From NCBI GenBank assembly GCA_021779415.1, contig JAJYAS010000097.1, positions 1-9,197 on the forward strand: 9,197 nucleotides of DNA, written 5' to 3'. The position numbers and the translations under genes were made by a program. Shown here one piece after another: positions 1 through 6,662 of the stretch. How positions within the stretch are numbered: position 1 is the first letter of the stretch; the number at the start of each line of letters is the position of its first letter. The notes beneath the pieces were generated by a model, which was given only the letters and a program-made list of their open reading frames with translations, was not told where the DNA came from and made no database searches. The DNA is from Bacillota bacterium. GTDB lineage: Bacteria; Bacillota_B; Desulfitobacteriia; Desulfitobacteriales; Desulfitobacteriaceae.

Positions 1-70
1 TGTTAGTAACCGGATCGATCCGAACTTCAGATGTGTCCGGAACTTGCTTTAGGCAGACCACGAAATGCAC
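1..70 (-). CDS. etfB: Electron transfer flavoprotein beta subunit, N-terminal fragment (runs off left edge)
   Basis: The first 23 codons of a minus-strand gene are visible, from a GTG start at 68-70. The residues read MHFVVCLKQVPDTSEVRIDP followed by VTN, which is the characteristic N-terminus of EtfB/FixA proteins (the VxxKQVPDTxxVRIDP signature). EtfB forms a heterodimer with EtfA in the cytoplasm, binds FAD and AMP or a second FAD, and passes electrons between flavin dehydrogenases and the quinone or ferredoxin pool. The start is supported by a strong ribosome binding site, GGGGAGGG at about 77-84, roughly seven bases upstream, and by the absence of an ATG nearby. A promoter lies at 149-177. 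etfA and any acyl-CoA dehydrogenase or fixCX genes would lie beyond the left edge and cannot be seen. The fragment is short, but the motif is distinctive. Confidence 0.88.
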   Translation of the reverse strand, partial: MHFVVCLKQVPDTSEVRIDPVTN

Positions 71-148
71 AAAAATTCCCTCCCCTTTATCGAGATTTTT
101 CGATGTTATTCGCAAAATTACGACTAAATAAATAGTTATACTTATATC

Positions 149-177
149 AGCATAGTATAAAGTCGATAAAATATCAA
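149..177 (-). promoter_or_regulatory. Probable sigma-A promoter of etfB
   Basis: On the minus strand, TTGATA (172-177) and TATGCT (149-154) are separated by exactly 17 bases. They are followed by about 79 bases of AT-rich leader to the etfB GTG. No terminator is visible between trxB and etfB, so readthrough from trxB may add to transcription. Confidence 0.55.
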
Positions 178-180
178 GGC

Positions 181-194
181 TTAAACTAGTTTAA
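181..194. promoter_or_regulatory. 14-bp perfect palindrome, candidate operator (copy 1)
   Basis: TTAAACTAGTTTAA is a perfect palindrome ending three bases upstream of the putative etfB -35 (minus strand). Thirteen of its fourteen bases recur at 1306-1319 in front of the UPF0182 gene. It has no U-tract and is too AT-rich to be a terminator for trxB. A dimeric regulator site is the simplest reading; the regulator is unknown. Confidence 0.45.
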
Positions 195-243
195 AACCTA
201 ATATAAGGTCAAATTTATACAAAATTGAATCAAATCCCATAGT

Positions 244-1155
244 CTATAATTCTGAAAGGTACTTTTCCACTTCAACTGCAGCTAATGCACCGTCTCCAAC
301 TGCTGTTGCCACTTGACGTAGTGGGGTGTTACGAATATCGCCTGCGACATAAACACCTTTAAGATTGGTTTGCAAGTACTGATCGGCAATAATATACCCT
401 CTGTCATCCGTCTGAATTTCCCCGTGGATGAATTGTGCATTAGGATCTGTTCCGACATAGATGAAAACGCCATCCGCGGAAATTTCTCGTGTTGCGCCAC
501 TCCGCACATCGTTAATGCGTACACCTAAGACATGATCAGAACCTAAGATTTCCTCGACAACAGCATTAAGTTCAAATTTTAATTTCGGGTTATCCTTAGC
601 TCTGTTGATCGCGATTTGGGAAGCACGGAAACCTTCACGGCGATGGACTATGATAACCTCTTGCGCAAATTTAGTAAGGTATATTCCTTCTTCGATAGCA
701 GCATCACCCCCACCAACGACGACAACTTTTTTATCTCTAAAAAAGGCGCCATCGCAGGTTGCGCAATAGGACACTCCACGCCCTCGAAAAACATCCTCAC
801 CCGGAACCCCCAACAACCGTGGTTTAGATCCGGCGGCAATAATGATGGAACGTGCTTCAAGAACTTGGTTTTGCGTTTGTATCTTCTTAACGTTCTCCTT
901 TAAGTCGAGTTTTAGTACTTCTTCAAAAATAAATTCAACCCCAAACGCTAAGGCTTGCTTATGAAAGGAATTCATAAGTTCATATCCGTTGATTCCATCT
1001 GGGAATCCAGGATAGTTCTCTATATTTTCTGTTGAAGCCGCTTGCCCTCCAGGCATCGCTAATTCCAATATGACTGTTTTAAGTCCCCCACGCGCAGCAT
1101 ATATTCCAGCCGTCAGGCCTGCAGGACCTGCTCCGATAATGATGACATCATACAT
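244..1155 (-). CDS. trxB: Thioredoxin reductase (NADPH), low-molecular-weight type
   Basis: A 303-residue cytoplasmic flavoenzyme that reduces thioredoxin using NADPH. Visible features are the N-terminal FAD-binding GAGPAG (residues 8-13), the redox-active disulfide CATC (131-134) followed by DGAFF, the NADPH-binding GGGDAA (148-153), the 2'-phosphate-binding HRREGFR (171-177), and the C-terminal FAD motif AGD (271-273) with RQVATAVGDGA. Length and motif order match bacterial TrxB throughout. The ATG at 1155 is chosen because AAGGAG at 1165-1170 sits nine bases upstream and the protein then begins MYDVIIIGAG; a longer reading from 1191 would put this ribosome binding site inside the gene. No thioredoxin gene is next to it; etfB follows 173 bases downstream on the same strand. 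A CsoR-like operator lies in the 5' leader. The NADPH residues argue against a ferredoxin-dependent flavin thioredoxin reductase, though substrate preference cannot be proven from sequence. Confidence 0.95.
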   Translation of the reverse strand: MYDVIIIGAGPAGLTAGIYAARGGLKTVILELAMPGGQAASTENIENYPGFPDGINGYELMNSFHKQALAFGVEFIFEEVLKLDLKENVKKIQTQNQVLEARSIIIAAGSKPRLLGVPGEDVFRGRGVSYCATCDGAFFRDKKVVVVGGGDAAIEEGIYLTKFAQEVIIVHRREGFRASQIAINRAKDNPKLKFELNAVVEEILGSDHVLGVRINDVRSGATREISADGVFIYVGTDPNAQFIHGEIQTDDRGYIIADQYLQTNLKGVYVAGDIRNTPLRQVATAVGDGALAAVEVEKYLSEL

Positions 1156-1189
1156 GATATTCAACTCCTTCAATAATACGAAATTTGCC

Positions 1190-1206
1190 ATACCCCTTCA
1201 GGGTAT
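1190..1206. promoter_or_regulatory. CsoR/CstR-family-like operator in the trxB leader
   Basis: The interrupted palindrome ATACCC-N5-GGGTAT reads ATACCCTGAAGGGGTATGG on the minus strand. From memory this closely resembles CsoR-family operators (ATACCC-N-GGGGTAT cores), recognised by copper-sensing CsoR and persulfide-sensing CstR. It starts just downstream of the putative trxB -10 at 1215-1220, a position expected for a repressor. The regulator gene is not in the window. Copper or sulfane-sulfur control of trxB is inferred. Confidence 0.5.
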
Positions 1207-1214
1207 TTATGCTC

Positions 1215-1243
1215 AGTATACCATATCTTACCCAAATTTTAAA
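1215..1243 (-). promoter_or_regulatory. Possible trxB promoter
   Basis: On the minus strand, TATACT (1215-1220) makes a good -10. The best -35 at 17-base spacing is TTTAAA (1238-1243), a weak match. The predicted start lies at about 1208, at the edge of the CsoR-like operator, which makes the pair coherent. Confidence 0.4.
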
Positions 1244-1305
1244 AGTAATAGGTGTAAATTCTCTGAAATTGATGAAGGGATTTTCATTTATGGGGAAGAA
1301 TATAG

Positions 1306-1319
1306 TTAAACTAGTTTAG
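1306..1319. promoter_or_regulatory. Palindrome, candidate operator (copy 2)
   Basis: TTAAACTAGTTTAG differs by one base from the perfect palindrome at 181-194. It ends four bases before a consensus TATAAT -10 (1324-1329), so it would lie in the promoter spacer of the UPF0182 gene, where a bound protein would block RNA polymerase. Confidence 0.45.
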
Positions 1320-1323
1320 GTTA

Positions 1324-1368
1324 TATAATTTAGGGTTAAACAAATTATATTTAAGTTTTAAGGGAGGA
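1324..1368 (+). promoter_or_regulatory. UPF0182 gene -10 box and ribosome binding site
   Basis: TATAAT at 1324-1329 is a perfect -10, but there is no good -35 at 16-18 bases (best candidate TATAGT at 1301-1306). AGGGAGGA at 1361-1368 is a strong ribosome binding site, seven bases before the TTG at 1376, and it decides that non-ATG start. Confidence 0.45.
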
Positions 1369-1375
1369 ATCACTA

Positions 1376-2821
1376 TTGCAGCGTTTGATCAAATTTATAG
1401 TTAGCCTCATCGTATTAATTTCATTATTAACCGCCTCAAGTGGTTTATATGAAGATTGGTTATGGTTTAAAGATCTCGGTTACTCTCAATTGTTTTGGAC
1501 ACCACTCCTGAGCAAATTGCTTTTTCAAGCAGTCAATGGAACCATTCTTTTTATTTTTATAGCCGGAACCTTATTTTCTGTTCGGCATGCCATAGTTACT
1601 TTCGTCAATGAACGCTTGCGCCTGCGCTTACGCTTAGTTCAAGATATGAACCGTAAGGTTTTAAGCTTAAGTCAACGCAGGGTTACGATTTGGTTACTTG
1701 TTATTTCTGCCATTGTTAGCTTTGGAGTGAGCTTTGTAGCAGGGTTCACAGGTTGGTTAGATGTATTATCATTTATCCATGCCACACCCTTTGGTAAAGT
1801 CGATCCGATTTTTGGTAAGGATTTGGCTTTTTACTTTTTTCAATTACCTTTCTTAAAAACCTTGTTCAATGCTTTTTTCGGTCCCTTGTTTTTACTAGCC
1901 TTGTTTACCACAATTTTTTATGTCGTTACCGGTGTCTTGCGATTTCATTCGCTTAAACTATGGAGAAACGGTGCAGTCACGATAACAGCCAGTGCTCGGC
2001 GTCACCTTGCATTATTAATTGGAATTATTTTCGCATTAAAAGCTTTTGGATATTTCCTTGATATTTATCAACTACTTTACTCTGTACATGGGCACGTAGT
2101 TGGGGCAGGCTATACGGATTTAACTGCAACCCTCCCCGCGCTAAAAGTTCTAATTGTCCTAAGTGCTTTGGGATTTATTTTAGCTTGTGTCTCATTAGTG
2201 TTTAAAGATTCTCGTTTATTGACGGTTCCGATAGCGGGTATCTTTACCATTGGAATCCTACTCTACGGTATTTTCCCTGCCCTCATTCAATCGTTTATTG
2301 TTATTCCTAACGAGCTAAACAAAGAGCAACCTTATATTCAACAAGAAATCGAATTAACGAGATTCGGTTATGGCTTAGACCACATTAAAGAAGTTGATTA
2401 TCCTGGAAATACTCCCATCACAACGGATGCTTTGAAAGCTGATCAAGCGACACTCAACAACATCCGACTAAACGATACTCGACCCATGTTGCAGACCTAT
2501 AACCAGAAACAGGGCATTCGACTCTATTATAAATTCAATGACATTGATATTGACCGTTATACGGTCAATGGCGAATACAGACAGGTAATGCTGGGTCCAC
2601 GAGAGATCTCAACACCTGATTTAGATCCTAAGGCAAAAACATTTGTAAATTTACGGTTTAAATATACACACGGCTTCGGTGTAAGCGCTTCGTTTGCAAA
2701 TGCCGTCACCTCGGAGGGACTACCCTCTTTTGCTATTAAAGACGTTCCCCCAACCAGCGAGTTTTCCGAGTTCAAACTAACTGAACCACGGATCTACTAC
2801 GGTGAACTGACCAATGATTGA
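1376..2821 (+). CDS. UPF0182 protein, N-terminal part: seven membrane helices and start of the soluble domain
   Basis: This 481-codon part has a convincing start: TTG preceded by AGGGAGGA. Hydrophobic segments occur at about residues 5-23, 48-68, 103-125, 164-188, 209-232, 255-276 and 281-310, giving seven helices. Family motifs are DPIFGKDLAFYFFQLPF (143-159) between helices 3 and 4, IPNELNKEQPYI with TRFGYGLDHI (310-337), LYYKFNDIDIDRYTVNGEYR (383-402) and VNLRFKYTHGFGV (424-436). It ends after RIYYGELTND because codon 482 is TGA. If translation stops here, the product keeps all helices but loses almost all of the conserved C-terminal domain. A truncated product is certain only if the gene is expressed; function of such a fragment is doubtful. 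Confidence 0.7.
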   Translation: MQRLIKFIVSLIVLISLLTASSGLYEDWLWFKDLGYSQLFWTPLLSKLLFQAVNGTILFIFIAGTLFSVRHAIVTFVNERLRLRLRLVQDMNRKVLSLSQRRVTIWLLVISAIVSFGVSFVAGFTGWLDVLSFIHATPFGKVDPIFGKDLAFYFFQLPFLKTLFNAFFGPLFLLALFTTIFYVVTGVLRFHSLKLWRNGAVTITASARRHLALLIGIIFALKAFGYFLDIYQLLYSVHGHVVGAGYTDLTATLPALKVLIVLSALGFILACVSLVFKDSRLLTVPIAGIFTIGILLYGIFPALIQSFIVIPNELNKEQPYIQQEIELTRFGYGLDHIKEVDYPGNTPITTDALKADQATLNNIRLNDTRPMLQTYNQKQGIRLYYKFNDIDIDRYTVNGEYRQVMLGPREISTPDLDPKAKTFVNLRFKYTHGFGVSASFANAVTSEGLPSFAIKDVPPTSEFSEFKLTEPRIYYGELTND

Positions 2822-4114
2822 GTTAAAGAATTCGACTACCCTCAAGGGGACTCGAATGCCGAAACGTCTTACAGGGGCAAAACAGGGATCCCTTTAACCC
2901 CACTTAATAAGCTGATGCTTTCCCTGCGCCACGGGACGCCTCGCTTCTACCTTGCCAATGAAGTGACATCCACCAGTAGAATGCTGGTCTATCGCAATAT
3001 AAAAGAACGAGTCCAGAAGCTTGCTCCATTTTTGACCTATGATTCAGATCCCTACATGGTCATCGATGGTGGACATCTCAAGTGGATTATTGATGCCTAC
3101 ACCACGTCCGATGCCCTTCCCTATTCTAATAATTATCAAGATCAGGAGTTTAACTACATCCGGAACTCCGTTAAAGTTATAATTGATGCCAATGATGGAA
3201 CCGTCGATTTCTATGCAGTCGATCCTCAAGACCCAATTTTAAAGACCTACATAAAAATCTTCCCTGGCGTATTTAAAGACTTATCGAGTATGTCGCCAAA
3301 CTTAAAGATCCACCTCCGGTATCCTGAAACCCTTTTCAATGTCCAAAGTAATATGCTTAAAACTTTCCATATGACAAATTCCTCTGTTTTCTATAATAAG
3401 GAAGACGCTTGGGATATCGCCAAAGAGCTCTTCGATTCGAAACCACAAAACGTAGCTCCCTATTACACCATCATGAAGCTCCCCGGGGAAGACAAGCCAG
3501 AGTTCGTGCTCATGCTTCCATTCACACCTGCTTCCAGTACCACGAACACACGCAATAACATGGTTTCCTGGATGGCAGCGCGAATGGACGGAGAGCATTA
3601 TGGTGAGCTACTACTTTATAAAATGCCAAAAAATATTGAAATAGATGGTCCCTTACAAATTGAATCACGTATAGACCAAGACCCTGATATATCAAAACAG
3701 CTTTCTTTGTGGGATCAGAAAGGCTCCAGCGTGATTCGAGGGAATCTCTTGGCCCTTCCGATCGGTGGCAACTTTCTCTATGTCGAACCGATCTATCTAC
3801 AATCCGATAAAGGCGGAAGCATTCCAGAAATGAAACGCATCGTTCTGGCCTATCAGGATCGTTTAGTATTGTCCGAAAATTTAGGTTCAGGATTAACCCA
3901 ACTCTTCGGAGAAGGGGCACCACAACCAACAACGCCCGGGCAAAGCACCTCTAACCTTGCCCCATCCACTCAAGCCCAATCTCCAAATAGTCTTAATGCA
4001 TCAAGCATTACTTCAATAATTGATCAAATAAACCAAATGCGCACCTTGATTGATAATCTAGAAACCCAACTGAAGGGTTTACAAAACTCTTCCCCTTCCA
4101 CCCTAACACCTTAA
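2822..4114 (+). pseudogene. UPF0182 protein, C-terminal part after the TGA
   Basis: This part begins VKEFDYPQGD and carries the family's conserved soluble domain: LAPFLTYDSDPYMVIDGGHL and WIIDAYTTSDALPYS, NYIRNSVKVIIDANDGTVDF, DPQDPI, IFPGVFKDL and HLRYPETLFNVQ. The final 75 or so residues change to a low-complexity Pro/Ser/Thr/Gln-rich stretch and then a short coiled-coil-like segment (IIDQINQMRTLIDNLETQLK), as in other family members. The first ATG in frame is at 2915 and has no recognisable ribosome binding site, so independent translation is unlikely. From 2915 the protein would be 399 residues and would begin inside the domain. Confidence 0.65.
2830..2857 (+). other. Hairpin immediately after the in-frame TGA
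   Basis: ATTCGA (2830-2835) pairs with TCGAAT (2852-2857). After a C-C mismatch an inner stem CCC/GGG closes a loop TCAA or TCAAG. The stem starts eight bases after the TGA and the loop 20 bases after it, the distance typical of bacterial SECIS elements. The loop lacks the G usually found in its first two positions. The bases also encode family-like residues (EFDYPQGDSN), so the pairing may be chance. Confidence 0.35.
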
Positions 4115-4180
4115 ATAAATTGCTGTAATCGCCAGTGAAGATAGAATGTCCGCCCATCTAAAGTCTTATATAGCACTCAG

Positions 4181-4208
4181 AAAAGGAACGCCCTTCGGCG
4201 TTCCTTTT
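4181..4208. terminator. Bidirectional intrinsic terminator
   Basis: AAAAGGAACGCC (4181-4192) pairs perfectly over 12 bases with GGCGTTCCTTTT (4197-4208) around a CTTC loop. The stem ends in A/T runs, giving a U-tract on either strand. It lies 66 bases after the UPF0182 stop and 11 bases beyond the stop of the converging minus-strand gene, so it can serve both. Confidence 0.88.
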
Positions 4209-4219
4209 CATATAAATTC

Positions 4220-5476
4220 CTATGGTTTAAGGGGTTGTAATTCCGCCAGAGTGGATGTTCCTTCCTTTGTGAGTTGGATAAGCTCAGCTCCATCAACAGA
4301 GACATAATTCTCATCTCCGTGCAATTTAACTTCGTCAAGATGGCCAGCTGTCACGATATACGCTGTTAGATGATCATAAACAACAATTTGCCCTTTTGCC
4401 CCTATGAGCGTGCGTACGTTTGTAAAAGGAATGGAGCCTTCCCATTCGGTTTTCAGAGAAGGATTACTCTTAATTTCAGTTAAGTCTGGAGTGGTCTTTA
4501 TCTTTACAAGTTGATTATTTTTGACTTCACCAATATATACATTTCCATCTCGAATTCCTAGGATTACATCATTGGAGTTTTTGGATATTATTTGACGCTT
4601 TGTTCCTTCCAATGCAATGACTTGATGATTTGTCCCAACTTTACTGTCCAGATAAAGAGTTCCGTAACGATCAGAGGCGGCCATATTATCAATCGTTTCT
4701 CCAGATTTGTTGAGTGTTCGGACGTTTTTCATAACATCTATTTCCATGAGTAGTTCAGTCGAATCGTTCTTCACTGTAAGGTACATTAGATTAGTAGAAG
4801 TTGAAACGACTAAATCCTCAATTTTTCCACCTGCTGGAAATTTGTCAATCGTTTGATTAAAACGATCATCTGCTGGAGTCTGTTCGTCACTGTTTGGGAG
4901 TTCGAGTGAATACAGTTCTGTGATTTGTGGATTGCCATACCGTTTTTCTATCCGAGGTGCAATCGGCACTTCTTTGGGAACGACTTTTGGGACTGCATTA
5001 TCCACTTTTTGATTGGGATCTTCTGTCTTTGGTTCTACAGGAGTAGGAGTCGGTGTGGTGGCCTGTACTGTGGCTTTAGGGGGATAAACGGTCACATAGG
5101 TTACTGGATTGGGGTTTTTCTTAGCATAAAAATAGATTAAGGTATTCCGATCGGGCAACCATTGGTACATGAGAACACCTAAGGTTTTATCATTAGCTGA
5201 AGGTGACTTTTTTTCAAAAACAATCTTATCGGATGTGAGGTTGAATACTTTAAGTGTGCCATTTTCAGTATAAGCTAAATAATCCTTAGCGTAAGAAATT
5301 TGAATATTAGTAAGGTCTGAACCAGGGACAGTGGCTTTGAGCTGAGTAGTGATCGGTTCGTTATTAACAGGTTCCATAACTTTTTGAACTTGTTTGTTCA
5401 AAAAGTAATACCCTCCATATTGCAGGAGGAGTGAAACCAAGGTCCAGACGAATAGGATACGCAGTTTCTTCTTCAT
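4220..5476 (-). CDS. Membrane-anchored extracytoplasmic protein, probable beta-propeller fold, function unknown
   Basis: A 418-residue protein with a short basic N-terminus (MKKKLR) and one hydrophobic segment at about residues 7-25, lacking a lipobox or clear cleavage site, so an N-terminal membrane anchor with the rest outside is likely. Residues about 53-130 and 185-410 show repeating beta-strand patterns (for example YLAYTENGTLKVFNLTSDKI, NVYIGEVKNNQLVKI, GQIVVYDHLTAYIVTAGHL) like WD40/TolB/YVTN-type propellers, split by a Pro/Thr-rich linker at about 137-175 (TTPTPTPVEPK). I do not recognise a named family. The ATG at 5476 is chosen because AAGGAG (5485-5490) precedes it by eight bases; the frame is open further upstream but would then overlap the previous gene. 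It follows the phosphodiester glycosidase gene by 85 bases with no strong terminator, so they are probably cotranscribed and may act on the same envelope polymer. Confidence 0.75.
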   Translation of the reverse strand: MKKKLRILFVWTLVSLLLQYGGYYFLNKQVQKVMEPVNNEPITTQLKATVPGSDLTNIQISYAKDYLAYTENGTLKVFNLTSDKIVFEKKSPSANDKTLGVLMYQWLPDRNTLIYFYAKKNPNPVTYVTVYPPKATVQATTPTPTPVEPKTEDPNQKVDNAVPKVVPKEVPIAPRIEKRYGNPQITELYSLELPNSDEQTPADDRFNQTIDKFPAGGKIEDLVVSTSTNLMYLTVKNDSTELLMEIDVMKNVRTLNKSGETIDNMAASDRYGTLYLDSKVGTNHQVIALEGTKRQIISKNSNDVILGIRDGNVYIGEVKNNQLVKIKTTPDLTEIKSNPSLKTEWEGSIPFTNVRTLIGAKGQIVVYDHLTAYIVTAGHLDEVKLHGDENYVSVDGAELIQLTKEGTSTLAELQPLKP

Positions 5477-5519
5477 GCGAAATTCTCCTTTTTTGCATTT
5501 CAGAAAGCAAGAGTATTGG

Positions 5520-5533
5520 GTGTAAAAGTACAC
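5520..5533. other. Small hairpin between the glycosidase and propeller genes
   Basis: GTGTA (5520-5524) and TACAC (5529-5533) can form a five-base-pair stem with a four-base loop. No T-run follows, so it is not a terminator. It may influence mRNA stability or be chance. Confidence 0.25.
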
Positions 5534-5561
5534 TAGCCTGTGCGAGCGTCTAGAGGGTATC

Positions 5562-6530
5562 CTAGGGGGTAACCACAAAGGCTGTAGGAATATAGCGTTC
5601 GCCAAAAATATCCCAAAGTCTATTTACGACTTTGCCATTATATACAAGTTCTGAGGATGAACCACCATCGAGGTTGACGGCATTTACTGCATGATAATCT
5701 TCAAAAACATTCATTAAGTCACGTAAAGTTGCTCCGATACTCCAAGTAGGTTGACGTCCATCAATAACCACAAAAATAACGGTTCCGTCAGCCATTTGTC
5801 CAATGCCTGTCCGAGGGGCAATACCCCAACCACCGTCTCCGGAAACTACTGATTTTCCATCAACAATGAGATTTGGTTCAAAGGTAACCGCCTCACTTAT
5901 GTGTTTCGCTTCCAATTGATTGGCCGTCATATTACCGATGACCAGTTTACCTTGGTCGTTAAAGCCGACTATATTTACACCCTTATCTCCAACATTATTG
6001 TGGACTAGCTTCCCGTCATGCACCGTTAATCCATCTGGAAAAGCTCCATTTCCTTTACCATTCGGGTCATAGAACCCCCCGGCATTAATTCCAGCGATAG
6101 CCCCCATATCTTTAACAAGATCGCTGACACGTTCACCCGTGACACCAATTTCTTTGGTAACCGCCAATTTGATTCGTTTTGGGTCTTTGATCAACATCAC
6201 TTTACCTTTAAAACTGGGTCCTTTAATGTCTTCAACAGTGATTCCTGAACTTGAATCAGCAATCACATTTGAGCGTGCGATAGCATTTCCACCACTTGTA
6301 CCTTGGGAATCATTAAGGTTCATAATTCGATCAATTTCAGCTTGAGAAAGAAAGGCTTTAACAACTTGTGGATGACGTGAGGTGTAGACTGAACCAACGG
6401 CCACAGTTTTGAGAGACTGAAATGGCCCCCAAAACAATACGAAAGGAGCAAGAATAGTCGCCAAAACCAGATTATAGATAATAAAGGCTAAAACCTTCTT
6501 TAGTCGAATTGTACCCTTAGTTCTTTTCAT
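5562..6530 (-). CDS. Phosphodiester glycosidase (NAGPA-domain) family protein, membrane-anchored
   Basis: A 322-residue protein with a basic N-terminus and a membrane segment at about residues 12-34, then an extracytoplasmic NAGPA domain (Pfam PF09992, related to the uncovering enzyme GlcNAc-1-phosphodiester alpha-N-acetylglucosaminidase and to YngK/exopolysaccharide-type proteins). Family hallmarks are AIAGINAGGFYDPNGKGNG (144-162) with PDGLTVHDGKLV (165-176), GWGIAPRTGIGQMADGTVIF (234-253), VIDGRQPTWSIGATLRDL (255-272) and the highly conserved AVNLDGGSSSELVYNG (284-299). It probably cleaves a sugar-phosphate diester in cell-wall or capsule polymers, but the substrate is unknown. The ATG at 6530 is preceded by GAAGGAG (6541-6547). 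Its stop is 85 bases before the beta-propeller-like gene. Upstream lie an AT-rich -10 candidate and a promoter-leader-terminator unit, so it may be under attenuation control. Confidence 0.88.
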   Translation of the reverse strand: MKRTKGTIRLKKVLAFIIYNLVLATILAPFVLFWGPFQSLKTVAVGSVYTSRHPQVVKAFLSQAEIDRIMNLNDSQGTSGGNAIARSNVIADSSSGITVEDIKGPSFKGKVMLIKDPKRIKLAVTKEIGVTGERVSDLVKDMGAIAGINAGGFYDPNGKGNGAFPDGLTVHDGKLVHNNVGDKGVNIVGFNDQGKLVIGNMTANQLEAKHISEAVTFEPNLIVDGKSVVSGDGGWGIAPRTGIGQMADGTVIFVVIDGRQPTWSIGATLRDLMNVFEDYHAVNAVNLDGGSSSELVYNGKVVNRLWDIFGERYIPTAFVVTP

Positions 6531-6554
6531 TCAAACACTTTCTCCTTCTTTAAG

Positions 6555-6567
6555 ATTATATATTATA
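6555..6567 (-). promoter_or_regulatory. Possible -10 boxes proximal to the glycosidase gene
   Basis: On the minus strand two TATAAT hexamers (6562-6567 and 6555-6560) lie 25-37 bases before the ATG, downstream of the terminator at 6581-6613. No convincing -35 sits at 16-18 bases, and the stretch is simple AT repeat, so promoter activity is uncertain. Confidence 0.3.
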
Positions 6568-6580
6568 TATCACGCAGCAA

Positions 6581-6613
6581 AAAAACAAGCCGCATATTTT
6601 GTTAAGATGCGGC
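6581..6613 (-). terminator. Intrinsic terminator between osmC-like gene and glycosidase gene
   Basis: On the minus strand GCCGCAT (6607-6613) and ATGCGGC (6589-6595) form a perfect seven-base-pair stem with an 11-base loop, extendable by G-U pairs, followed by TTGTTTTTTT. It would stop transcripts from the OsmC-like gene and also from the promoter at 6663-6691. It lies 51 bases before the glycosidase start codon. Confidence 0.85.
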
Positions 6614-6656
6614 CCTTTATCATTACGTTTAGCGTCGTTCTTTTATAAACAACCTC
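6581..6656 (-). ncRNA. Short leader or small RNA ending at an intrinsic terminator
   Basis: A near-consensus promoter (6663-6691) predicts a transcript starting at about 6656 and ending at the T-run near 6581, roughly 75 nt. It contains a six-base-pair stem, GTTGTT/AACGAC (6634-6653, one G-U pair), with an eight-base loop, then the terminator hairpin. No ribosome binding site plus open frame is evident inside it. It is either an attenuator leader for the glycosidase operon or a free small RNA. It matches no riboswitch or T-box class that I recognise. Confidence 0.45.
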
Positions 6657-6662
6657 GTACCT

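Larger units (their letters stand above)
1376..4114 (+). pseudogene. UPF0182 (COG1615) family membrane protein, interrupted by an in-frame TGA
   Basis: Read through the TGA at 2819-2821, one frame spans 912 codons, close to the usual roughly 900-residue length of UPF0182 proteins. These are integral membrane proteins with seven N-terminal helices and a large C-terminal extracytoplasmic domain of unknown function. The frame is the same on both sides, so this is not a frameshift. The residues before the stop are RIYYGELTND and those after are VKEFDYPQGD. As I recall the family, a segment like YVIVNTK normally lies between them, so about 18 bases seem to have been lost with TGA formed at the joint. 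The rest shows no further stops and good conservation, so the lesion is recent, is read through, or is a sequencing artefact. Selenocysteine insertion is considered in the findings and judged less likely. Confidence 0.75.

Noticed and set aside
181..194. Palindrome as trxB terminator or Rex operator
   Set aside because: It is AT-only at the ends with no loop or U-tract for termination, and it does not match the TTGTTAA-N4-TTAACAA Rex pattern.
1156..1191. Longer N-terminus for TrxB starting at 1191
   Set aside because: It would add 12 residues absent from TrxB proteins and would bury the clear AAGGAG at 1165-1170; the ATG at 1155 fits better.
3522..3932. Long minus-strand open frame opposite the UPF0182 C-terminal region
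   Set aside because: It is antisense to strongly conserved UPF0182 coding sequence, has no ribosome binding site, and gives a Cys/Arg/His-rich, non-protein-like product.
5556..5573. Second CsoR-like site (TACCCCCTAGGATACCC on the minus strand)
   Set aside because: Only one half-site fits and it overlaps the last codons and stop of the glycosidase gene (Thr-Pro-stop), so its form is explained by coding sequence.
6634..6653. ANTAR-type tandem hairpin target in the leader
   Set aside because: Only one stem is clear and its possible ATAAAA loop lacks the expected G at position four; kept only as a weak hint within the attenuator finding.
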